In this document: one piece after another, positions 37,263 through 53,455 of the stretch
Layout of the letters: the number at the start of each line of letters is the position of its first letter
Position numbering within the stretch: position 1 is the stretch's first letter
Assembly (NCBI GenBank): GCA_003117195.1
Contig: BDSI01000006.1
Location: 877,501 to 941,500 of the forward strand
Source of the DNA: Eudorina sp. 2006-703-Eu-15
Taxonomy: Eukaryota > Chlorophyta > Chlorophyceae > Chlamydomonadales > Volvocaceae
Length of the DNA stretch: 64,000 nucleotides
Direction: 5' to 3'
Translations under genes and position numbers: made by a program
The notes under the pieces: generated by a model
Databases searched by the model: none
Told to the model about the DNA's origin: nothing
Seen by the model: only the letters and a program-made list of their open reading frames with translations

Positions 37263-37349
37263 ACAGCGGATCCCCAAGAAAAGGGATCACCGGTGCTATC
37301 TAGTCTTCACCAGGGCACCGATGATCCCTTTTCTTGGGAGATCCGCTGT
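37263..37349. repeat. Near-perfect 87-nt inverted repeat (hairpin)
   Basis: The arms are 37263-37296 and 37315-37349, about 34 bp each, separated by about 18 nt. The left arm ACAGCGGATC CCC AAGAAAAGGGATCACCGG pairs with the right arm GATGATCCCTTTTCTTGGGA / GATCCGCTGT, with one bulged base and one mismatch. Both DNA strands could form it, so it may be a foldback element or a small-RNA precursor. There is no long T run suggesting a pol III transcript. Confidence 0.85.
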
Positions 37350-38220
37350 AACATTCATTCATTCGTTCATTTGGTTCATTTGCTCATCTGAACAAGAAAT
37401 TTCCTCGGCGGCTGCGCACGTGAGTTGTGTCATTGTCGCACCGCTTCCCTGGGGTCATCGTACCAGGTCTCCACATACGGTGCGCTGCTGCAGCCAATCA
37501 GTCACCGCCGTCGCTGCTCATCGTTTATTAATGCGCGGCAGCAGGCATCGACGCCACGCGCCGTTAAGAGTCAGAGTCAGGGCGTCCACACGACTGTAAG
37601 AAAGAGGAGTGGGGCACACCGTGGGTGATTATCGCAGCCATCCGTCAGTGGTGGGTTACGCGCTGTGATGACGACATCACATGTGATGAAACCTCGTCGT
37701 GAGATTGGCGGCCAGCACCCAAAGGGACGCACAAGCCGTCAGTGGGTCAGAGGGAGTGCGACATGGGGGCATCTGCAGGCAGCAGGCAGCGCGACTCCGT
37801 CCCAAGGAGGCCTCCAACGTTGTTGCTTCTGCCGCTGGGGTGCAGCTGCAGGCAGGTACTCCATGCTGCATGCGTGTGTGCCCCCGGGTGTGTGCCCCCG
37901 TGATGATCTCCCCTGGCAAACCCCAACACGACGACCTCCCTAGATCCACACCCACACCCACAGGAGGTGCTGGTTCGTTAACTGTAGCAGCATAATTGGT
38001 TTCTCCAAAAGTGCATTCACAGCCTGGGCTCGTTTCACTGCAGATCCTGCAGATTCCCCCCCCCCCCACACACACAGTCGAACTCGCCTCACGGTGCTGC
38101 TGCCCCCAGAGCGCAGACGCGCTTCTGTGGGCTGCTGCTGCTGCTGCCCGCTGGACAGGGCCTGCAGGGCCTACATACTGGACAGCAGTGCCCGGCAGGA
38201 GCAGCTCCGCGCTGGCCTCA

Positions 38221-38950
38221 TTAGTCATTACTGCGCCGCGAGTCCATGAACGTGAAGGCGAAGAACTCCTGGCCGTCGTGCAGGCGACCCAGCCGCCAGT
38301 CCTTCTGCGCCTCGCGGAGCTTGTCGACCTCGGCGTGATCCACGTGGAAGCGCGTGTCGATCTTGCAGTCGACGACGGCGCAGCCCCGGACATAGGGGAT
38401 GCCGCTAGTGGTGATGAGCCCCGCCGCATGCCGCCGCACGCGGTCCAAGTCGACGAGCCTGCCCGTCGCGCGCTCGAGGTCGCGTACCGCGTGAGGTGGG
38501 AGGAGACGAGCCCGCACGCAAAGTCCCGCTTGCTGCAGTGCCAGGCCATGCGGCACAGCTGGCGCGCGATCCCCTGGCTGCGGTGCTCGGAGCTCACTAC
38601 GAGCTGTGTGATCCAGCTCACGCTGCCGTAGTCTTGGAATTCAAATGTGGTCACAAACGCGTGGCCGATCAGCTCATCGCCGATCTTCGCGACGGCCAGG
38701 CTTCAAAGAGATACTGCTCACGCAGCTTCGTTGGTGACAAGCGAACTCGGGAACCAGCAGGCTGAGGGCCACCAGGTGCCCAAACACCGTAATGATCGGA
38801 GAACAGCTTTGCTCGTCCGTAATTCGTCCGCCACTGAGAAGAGCATAGCATGGCTTCATAATTGCTGCCAATTCGGAGGCCCTCGCGATAAAATTTTTTT
38901 GTAGCGGGTAGAGTTTTACGCTGGCCCCAGGCTGCCCTCCCGATGGGCAA
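38221..38950 (-). pseudogene. Intronless GNAT-family N-acetyltransferase with two frameshifts
   Basis: Three minus-strand frames give consecutive parts of one protein. From about 38950: AKLFSDHYGVWAPGGP and RVRLSPTKLREQYLFE. After a shift near 38695-38703: AKIGDELIGHAFVTTFEFQD, WITQLVVSSEHRSQGIARQL (acetyl-CoA motif A, R/Q-x-x-G-x-A) and ACGLVSSH. After a second shift near 38491-38498: PHAVRDLERATGRLVDLDRV, then VDCKIDTRFHVDHAEVDKLR and a C-terminus ending FFAFTFMDSRRSND at a stop at 38221. Each break needs about one base. No intron is seen, unlike the other genes here. The overall layout resembles uncharacterised GNAT proteins common in fungi. The acceptor substrate is unknown. Either it is decaying or the assembly has indel errors. 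Confidence 0.72.
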
Positions 38951-41492
38951 GCATGCCAGTCAACAGATGACTTCTCGTCTCATCTTGAAAGATATGAGGT
39001 TGCTCGAGGGATTCGGCTATGCCATGTCTTTGCTTCCATGCTGCAGCAGTTGCAAGGCTGGGCTGTATGTAGGCATACGTAATTCGTTGACTATGCCTTG
39101 TGTCACAAGTTCAGACAAAGAGTTCAGACAGAATTAATACTTTATACTTTTGGGTTTTGTGTAAGTACGGACAGTCGGACACCATCTTTGGGGCTTCCGT
39201 ACAGCTTATCAACTTTCAGAACTCTGAACCCGCAAACTCGTCGCAATTCTATCCTATCACCATTAACACAACGAGGTGTCAGCGGCATCCATGGGCCCAG
39301 ACGTTAGCAGTCATGTCGAACGGCCGTGTCCATCGTAGCAGTCGGACTCCTCGCACCTCCATTTTGTGATGCGAAGCGGTACGTTCGAGCTCTAGGGTTT
39401 AGGACTAGGGTTTAGGACTAGGGTTTAGGACTAGGGTATGCACCTCTCGGTTCTCGCATCGTTACAGTGGAGATTCGGCGCACTTCCGATCCCGCGGTCT
39501 GGCCAGTCTGGCCCTGCGTTCCGTATTCAGCCGGGTGATCTGCTTCACGTGTCACGCCCCGACGCGAATCGACCCGAGGATCCCCTCCTCATCCGTCCAC
39601 CCGCGGTCCACCCCCAGAACATCATCCTTCCGTACAGCCAGGGCCGTCCACCCATGCAGCCACGGTAATGTGCGAATCTCGGTCCATCAACAACTGCCAC
39701 CTCAGCTCCAACCCACCGTATCTCAGCAGCTGTTGCCACAACCTCGTGCTCACGACCCTTGTCAAGGAGGTTCCGCCCGGGACCTCAGAACGCCAGGAAC
39801 CCTGCCCCAGCCGTCCACACACAGTCGGCCAAAAGGGCGCGGACGCAGCCGCCGCGGGTGCGACGATGACACCAGCCCAGCGACACGGCGACGCAGCAAC
39901 GGCGACTATATCTCAGCAATGCTGAGGGAGAGAGAGAGAGAGAGAGCAGCGTCGGCCTTCGTCCACCCGGGTCCTTCCGGCGGATAGCGCCGCACCGGCA
40001 GCGCGTCCATGCTGACCGCCGTCCGCAGCCACATCGTGCGGCGTGTTACGGTACGTCAAACGTCATCGTCCTCGCCACCGCGCGCGACTCCTCATGCTCA
40101 TGAAACGAAACCCTAGACTCAACAGCCAAGAAAGCAACTGCACCATGCACGACATCCACGACAACCGAGCTACCATCAAAATCCTCATCATCGCCCGCGT
40201 GAGAACTTAGGCAGGGAGGCAAAACAGGCGTGCTTGATATGCAAGGGGCAGCGCAGTGCCCAAATAGCTGCCTGCATGTGTGTATGTGTGTGTTTGTGTG
40301 TGTCGTCTGAAACAGAACGCCGGCTCCGGAGCGCGGGCGTCTCCGCACATTGCTAAACAACAAAAAGCAAAATATGTTCGCAGTGCTGCAGAGTATCCAT
40401 AAATCCAACCAAAAGCATTTTCGCGCGCGTGCGTGAGGTCAATCAGCAGCAGGCACCAACAGCAAACACTCAAAGAGGCGTGACAAACCTTGGAAGGAAA
40501 CTAACTTCAGAGCGCGACGCGTGCAAGCAACCTTGCATACACACACACGCGCACACAAACGAACGTCGCCGGCTCTCGCCCTTCGGGGATGCCCGAATAT
40601 TACCTATCCTCAGCGGAAGCTCACTGTACGGTAATTACTCATCGTCGTTATGTACAACACCTAAGGGAACGCCGCTGCACCACATACGTGCACGCACGCA
40701 CAGCTACGCCGACAGACAGAACGCCGCACGGCGCCATGCGCCACTCGGGCGCAGCGGCCGCCTGCCTCCCGATGGCGCGGCGGCCGCTTGGTCATGAAGG
40801 TGTCGAATGCTGTTGTGGCTACAGGAAGGGCGCGCCGCCACCCACATGCAGTATCCGACCCACTTCCGATCCGATCCGACCCAAGTCCAATCCACAGCGC
40901 ATACTGCAAGCTCCCAACGCATGCAGCCATGCACTTGCGGAAGGAACTCAGAAGAGTTAAAGTTACCACTCGCGCAGTAACGCTTAAGCAGGGAAAGAGT
41001 AACGAATGAGTGCGTCTGTCGCCGGCTTCCGCAGCGGCCACGCCACGCCCGCCGACACGTCCAGTCTATCAGCACCAGCAACAAGAGCGACACACAAGAG
41101 ATGCGAGGGGAGGGCGCAAAGCGCGCCAATGAATACGGCACTCGCATGCGCTATTCGCGAGGCGCGCGCTGCAAGACGAGACATGCAAGCGAGCTGGGGT
41201 TGGTTGCCATCTTGCCAAGGGTCAGCTGCAGCTGGGTGCCATCCTCATCTACCCACACCGGGGGCCTTCACCCACCATCCCGACGATCTCGCGCTCCCAC
41301 GGACCCCCACCCCCACCCGCCCATGGATTTCCGAATCATGCGACTCCGTCAAAGTACCTCGCGGCCCTCCGACGGCCGCCCATCACCGTCGCCGGCACCA
41401 GCTGCACCCCCACCACCACCGACCGGGCTGTCACCGGCCGGAGGTCACGCACAGTGCAACCCAGCCAAGGTGCCAACCGCATTAATAGCCGG

Positions 41493-41523
<31 letters not shown>

Positions 41524-43242
41524 ACCGCTGCTGCTGCCACTGCCGCACAACGGGCTATCCTTTGCTGCCCGAGGTTAACGCCCCAGCCAGGGGCTGCCGC
41601 TCTCAACTGCCCACAAATTCCCAACCCGTGTCGGCCCAAACCCAACGTCAGCTCGCCCGTCGGTGCGTGCACTGCGTGATTGTGCGCGTGAACCGTATGG
41701 ATGGTATGATCTATCTCTGCACGACAGGGGTTAGGATATGGGTATCATGGGCATGAGACGCCGCGCGCGGGGAGGTTATCCATCGGTCGCGGGGGAGATG
41801 CGGCAGGTCAGCGGGGTCGTGCCGTTGGCGGAATACACAGACACGTGCATGCATAGCGACGGTTGTTGCTCGTACAGTTGCTCGTATAGGAGGGTGCATT
41901 GTTCCCCGTGCTCAATGCGTTTAATGAGAAACCCGTGCTCAGTGGGTGTGGGTGCGTGTTTGTGAGAACTGGGTGCCCGCTCCCTCCTCCTCCTCCTCCT
42001 CCTCCTCCTCCTCGGGTCCCGCGGGTCGTCGCCCCTACCTCCGTACTTCCAAGAACAACAACCGCACGGCCCCCCCGCGGAGGGCCCGCACCAACAACCT
42101 AGCGGCGGCGCAGCGCGGAACCCAGCGCGAAACGGCACAACCGCCGCTCCGGCATGGCGGACGACGTCCCCGCCACTGAACTGGAGTGCCTCAACTAGGT
42201 CCACAACTGGAGGGGAAGGACCAACGGATGCGCGCTGGGCAGCCAGCGGCCTACCCGCCGCAACGCCATAAGGGCCCGCGCCGGTGGCTGGTGGTGGTGG
42301 AGGAAGGCAAGCCCTACGGCAGTGTCATCTTACGACATATGTACTGTTCATATAATATCTCTAGATAGGTATGGCTGTAGAAAGCCGAGTGCAGGAGGCA
42401 TGAAAGCATCCTCTAGACGAAAATCCTCGACCGCGACCTCATGCAGCGACACGCAAGCGACGCACGGCGAGCCGGGGATGCAGGGAAGCTGGACCGGTTG
42501 CGCTGTACCTGTTGCGCAGAGGCCGGATGGGGGTAGGTGTGGCCATGCATGCATCGTTGTCTGCCCGGGTGGGACCAATGCAGGGGTGGCGCGGCGAGGT
42601 GATGACGACTACGGGCCGCGCCACCCCGCTCGGCCCCGCCTGGCTCAACGCTAGGTCAACGCTAGGTCAACGCTGGCTCGAGCCAGCCAAAAACTCTGAA
42701 CGTGGGAAACAGCAGGGGGATGTCCCTCACCCCCCCCCTTCCAGATGTGATGCTCCTTAGGCACCCGGTGCTCGCTTCAAACCCCGCACGCAGTCGCTTC
42801 CGGCCGGCAACCCCCACCCACACACCGGCGCACCCACCCGCGCACCCATCCGTCGCCCACGCTGCATGCGTCGTCGTCGTCGTCGTCCAGCCGGCGACCT
42901 ATCTTCCCCCAGTGCGGCATCCCCGCACCCACGAAACGACCGACTTGACCGACCGACCGGCAGCTAGGGCGACACCCACATGGCAATCCACCACCGGGCA
43001 CCACCGTTGCCCGGCAACGCTCGTCTTGGGGTCGCAGGGATGAAGCGCCAGCGGGTGCCGACAGGGCATCCTCCATCGACCGCAACCCCGTCGAGAGCAG
43101 CCGCCACGCCCCCACAGCCGCCGTCGCGCAGCGCCACCGTCGCCGCCCACCCATTTAATATTTTCCCAGATAGGTGGGTCGACCATTCCCCACCTCGTTT
43201 GCCCCGTCCCTCCCTCCCTCCCTGCCTGCCTCCCTCCCTACG
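38951..43242. other. Intergenic stretch without a recognisable gene
   Basis: Nothing assigned. It holds the telomere-like repeat (39392-39436), GA repeats at 39923-39945, CTG repeats at 41496-41526, and CCT repeats at 41988-42012. A poly-Ala open frame around 41101-41679 (+) arises from the CTG run and carries no recognised domain. Confidence 0.45.
39392..39436 (+). repeat. Telomere-like 13-bp tandem repeat
   Basis: Three full copies of CTAGGGTTTAGGA and a fourth partial one. Each unit contains TTTAGGG-like sequence read across the junction. Confidence 0.85.
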
Positions 43243-48618
<5,376 letters not shown>

Positions 48619-50716
48619 CTTGAGGTAAGCCGAATACCAATAAAGAATTTGCAAAACTGTTACTTCTAGGCTGATGTCTCGAGGTTCACAATTGCTCGCA
48701 TTGGTAACTTGTTCAAACTGGGCGTTGGGCGTATGAAGCTTGCTAACTCCACACCTCAGCAAGTTCGAGCGCTCTTACACTCCAGCACAAGAACATGCAA
48801 GAAGTTCGTGGTCAGCTCACAGATTCTGTAAGCGCATGTGATAGGAAGACCTGCTTTAAACAAGTCACAAAGCATCACTTAATACCAGCACCGAGTCGCG
48901 ATGCCCATTGGAAATCACACGCAACAGTAATTTCTTTCATTCGGGCAACAAATTCTATTTATTATACATGGTGTCCGATGACCAGCAACTCATAATAGGT
49001 GCGACATCAACCTCGCATCATTATATATATGACGCTTGCGCGGCGTCGCCTGTCGTTCGAAGCTTCACGTACACTTGCGGGCATAGCATCTTAAAAATTG
49101 CAGATTTGGAGTAGAGGTGCATGTTTGTTTTCTAACCCCCTGAAACCGTACCAACGCAGTCGAAAGGACAATATCTGGCACTTTCAGCTTTTTATAAAGG
49201 AACATGATTGAAGCTGTAAATTCATTAACAATATACATGAATTCCTACCACGAAGCTCTAGACCTCGCCAGGATCTGCCATTTATTACTCAAGTCGAATG
49301 CTCTTTCAAACACATTACTCGCTGAACAGTCTGTGTAGACGCCTTGATCACTGAATACTTAAGGGGAAAACTAATATGAGTTGCACGCTCAGACCATTTC
49401 TATAAACGATGATGCCAAATACTCGCCACGCAATATACTCGGCCAACCGCCCTACGACGGGCGCTCCCGCAATGCGGAAGCATCAGATTGAATCGGCTCA
49501 GCCCGAGGAAACACATGTTTTCCGTTGTAATTCTTATACTCTATTATTGAAGCATTCCTCTCAGACATGGCATGGCTTTGCAGCTGCTGATAGTAATGAC
49601 CCGACCGACATGCACCGGAATTCGGTTCTTCTTCCCGACGCTATGATTTTATTTGCCAAATCCTCATTCTTTATTGAATCTGAAATTCTATTTTCCGACC
49701 AGTTCCCCCACATGACCACAGCTCGAGTAAACTACGACAGGCGCTTGCACCAAATTAGGAGGACAAGTTGATAGTACAAGTAAGGAGCGAGTGCGTCAGA
49801 AACCAGTCAGCTTTACTCAGTAACTTCAAATTTTACCCGATGCACTGTTTTTGTGCAGATCGTACAATACTTGATATCATTGCGATCATCAACGTCAACC
49901 AAGGCCGTAAAACGATTACACTATGTAAGGAAACAAGGGAACCACCATCGCAAATCGTCTGTCGAATTTGCCAGTCCGCCCATCGTACTGTCACTGTGCG
50001 CTTTGAACCGCGTTACCGAGTTACCGGCTGTTCGCGCGGGAAAGTCTCATGGACGAGCAGTACATTGGCCAACTCGGCATCTTAATTTATGACAACGATA
50101 CTCAACGCGATTCTGAACTTTTGAAAACTTCCAAGCGACACTTTCCTTCGCCAATCCTCCTCACCAATCCTCCTCGCCAGTGCCCCATCTGCCATTTCCG
50201 GCAAATCCCCCCCTCCCCTTGTTCGCATCCGATGACCGCCAACCGCCAGCCGCCAACCGTCCGCCCCGAGCCCCGCCTGAGACCCGCCAGCCCCCTCCCC
50301 TCCACCCACCACCCATACGGCCTCAACGTCCTCCTAACGCCCTCCTGAAGTCCGAACGGACGAGCCATAGGGACGTACGGATGGACGGCCGCCCCCCCTG
50401 AGCACATCTCTTTAACCAACTTCTTGAAAACAAGAACCACAATTACTGCAACAGCAGACAACGTCCACCACAACTCGCCAGCCAGCAGGCTCCCTAATGA
50501 CTAAGGAGCCGTCCGGTGCCAACTCCCAGGAGCGCAACCGCCAGGCTTCCGGGGGGTGCCCACCTGCCCACCTCCCAGTGACCCATCCGCCCCAAACGCG
50601 CCCGCGGCTCCCCACCCACAGCCCCCAACCCCTCTCCGCCCTTCCGCCCCCAACCCCTCTCCGCCCCCTCCCCTCTCCGCCCCACACCCCGGGAGGCCTC
50701 CGAAGGCGGAACCGCA
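48619..50716. other. AT-rich intergenic island
   Basis: From about 48640 to 50100 the sequence is clearly less GC-rich than the rest of the window, with tracts such as TTATTATACATGG and CATTATATATATGACG. No gene is recognised. It lies between the diverging ends of two minus-strand genes and may hold the promoter and first exons of the gene ending at 43243. A 120-codon plus-strand open frame at 49409-49771 has no recognised family. Confidence 0.5.
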
Positions 50717-53362
50717 TCACGCGTAGCCCTTCTCGACGGCCGGGGCGCGAGCCGTCTGCAGGCCGTAGTGCTTGTAGCCGTTGAGCTCCGCCAGCCGGTA
50801 GAACGCCGTACCGTCGTACATGCCGCGGATCTCCTCTCGCCGCAGCACACCTGTGGCATCCCGCAGCAGCGCCCAGGTCATAAGCCACTCCCCGGAGCTC
50901 GCCAGGCTGGTCACCAGCGTCGAGATGGGCGGGAAAGGGGAGGGGAAGAGGATATTGGGCATTGTTGGACATATTGAAAAGGAGAAAATGGAGAACGAGA
51001 CAATGTAAGGAGGCGCGGCGGCGCGGCCGCCAAGTGCAGGAGCAAGCAACGTGCGCCGAGGACCCGACCCATCCCGGAAGAGCTGATACTTTACCGGAGT
51101 GAAGTAGGTAGGGAGGTATTGGGCACTGGCGTATCAGAAGGATCAGCAAGTGAGGGAAGGAGAAACGTGACGGACGGGAGCGCGGGGGCGGAGGGTTGGG
51201 GGCAGTGCAGTCATCTCGGCAGCCCATCCCCTCGCCCCTCCTCCCTCTTTCGTGGCGCCCCTCCTCAACCAAACCCTTCACGCCCCTCATCAACCAAATC
51301 CTTCACGGCCCCCGTGTAAGACACGACACTGCGCCCTCCACCCCCAGCGCCCTCACCCCCCGCGCCCACACAACACATGTCACACACCCACGTTCACAAC
51401 CTACGCCCGCCCCAGCCAAGACAAAGGCAAGCCCTAGCCCAGCCCCAGCCCAGCCCCAGCCCAGCCCCAGCCCAGCCCAGCCCCAGCCCAGCCCCAGCCC
51501 AGCGAGCACCCCCTCCCCCCGCCTGCCGCAGATCTTCCCGCTCCAGTCAAGCAAGCCGCACCCCGCCTGCCGCCCGCACTCACACTCCGAGGACGTCCCC
51601 CAGGTTGGCCTGGCCGCGCAGGAAGTGGACCACCTCCCAAAACGTCAGGCCGCCCTTGCCGTCCCTGTCGTACTTGGACAGCACCGCCTCGAACCGCGCT
51701 GGCGTGAAACGGCCCTCGTTGTCCCAAGCCCGGGAGTTACTGCCGTGAATCACCCTGTACGGCAGGATACGATGTACGGCAGAGGGAAGACGGGGTGGGG
51801 CCGCGCAGACGTCTTGGGGCCGGAGATTGGAGAGAGGGGCGGATCGGCACTGCCTGGACCCCTTCCCCTTTTCCCCGTCCCTCACCGCCTTGCCCCAAGC
51901 TTTCCCTTCTTTTGTGTCAATCAAGACGGCAAAACCGCAAAACCGCCCCTGTTGGGTTCCGTCTCCCTCCCCCTTCCTTACCCCCCCTGGAGACCTCACT
52001 TGTGCGCGTTCCTGACGTGGACCCGCATCCCCAGGTCAGGCAGCCAGGTGTCCGAGGTCAGCCAGCACAGCGGCAGCTGCACCGCCAGGGCCACGGGCAC
52101 CGCCGCCAGGGTGTTGAGCGGCTCGGGCAGCAGGCGCCGCAGCAGGAAGCGGAAGCCTGGGCAGCGCGGGGGCCGCCGCAGCCGGGTCCGCGAGGGTCCG
52201 AGGTGTGGGTTCACACGCGGGGTGGGACGGGGGCGGAAAGGGGCGGGAGCGGGCGGGAGAGGGCAGGGGTATAGGAAATTGGTAGGCAAATTCAATTTGC
52301 GCTGCTGAAGGGGGCGGGGGAGAAAAACCAAAAGCAAACCCAGAACGGGGGAGGGATTGGCGGATGGGGGCTGAGGAGGCGGGGGCCGAGTGTGGTTTGA
52401 CGTACGGGAGGTTTCATGGCAAGAGCTGAGCACGGCAGGTGGAGGCGTGGAGAGATTCCCGGAGGGGTGGGTCGGGAACGACGGTGGAGAATCGGGTTTG
52501 CATTTCCCGGCCCACATCGACCCACATCGACCCACACCGCCGACCCACATCGACCCACATCGACCCACGTCGACCGACCCACATCGACCCACGTCGACCC
52601 ACCGGTGATGCACTCCCCAAGAGTGATCTCGCCGTCCTTGTCGCTGCGGCAGCGGGGGCAGCAGGCACGTGCGGCGCAATCATGCCGCCGCAGCAGCAGC
52701 GGGGCAACGGGGATTAGATTGACGACTGGGTGGACGACCGGGCAGGTCGGGGGGGCACCGGGTCAGGGCTCGGGGGCCACACCACGGGCGGCTCCCCGGC
52801 TGACTAGGTACGTGCCAAAGCTGCCCAGGGTATGGGAACCGCGCCGCAAAGCCAAGCAAAGCCAAGCAAATCAGAGCAAAGCAAAGCCCGTAAGGTCCCC
52901 ATCGTCGCAACGCCCCAGGCCGCCAGCGCCACTACCGGGGCAGGTGGGCTGGGGACGATGACTATCCCAAAGTCTTTCAGGTTCACCCCCCTCTCCTTCC
53001 TCTTAACTGTTGGTATTCATCACGAGCTATTCAGTAAAACTGATTTACCCTTTTCAGATTTAAAATAAGGAATTTCCTAAAAGGTTGTCCCCTCCCCCGT
53101 TACTGTATCGACCCCGAGGCGGAAGAGGTGCACCATAGAGTCCTCCCCGCGGGTTAAGAGCCATCGGGATACCGTACTCCAGGGGCCTGCCGCAACGTCG
53201 TAACGGGTGAGGGCCGTCAACGCAGCCCAACCCTCTCCACCCGTTGTTTGGTCCCCCGCCCCTCCTCCCGGCCGGGCAGGAGGCCCCACCCCTCTGCGTA
53301 CCGTACTTTCCCCCCGCGGCCCAAGCAGCAGCACCCGGCGACCCTAACCGACCTCCCCCCCT

Positions 53363-53455
<93 letters not shown>

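Larger units (their letters stand above)
31111..38220. other. Intergenic stretch without a recognisable gene
   Basis: No exon chain or domain recognised. It holds two family C copies (32010, 33675), GGGT runs at 33547-33570, GAT/GGT runs at 35407-35505, a GGGT run at 35599-35623, a family D copy at 35922 and the hairpin at 37263-37349. A plus-strand phrase VDFPGRVVLVAGVNPPVYT at about 35850-35905 is exon-like but unassigned. Confidence 0.45.

Noticed and set aside
41101..41679. Poly-Ala open frame on the plus strand
   Set aside because: The Ala run comes from a CTG microsatellite and the rest has no recognised motif or exon structure.
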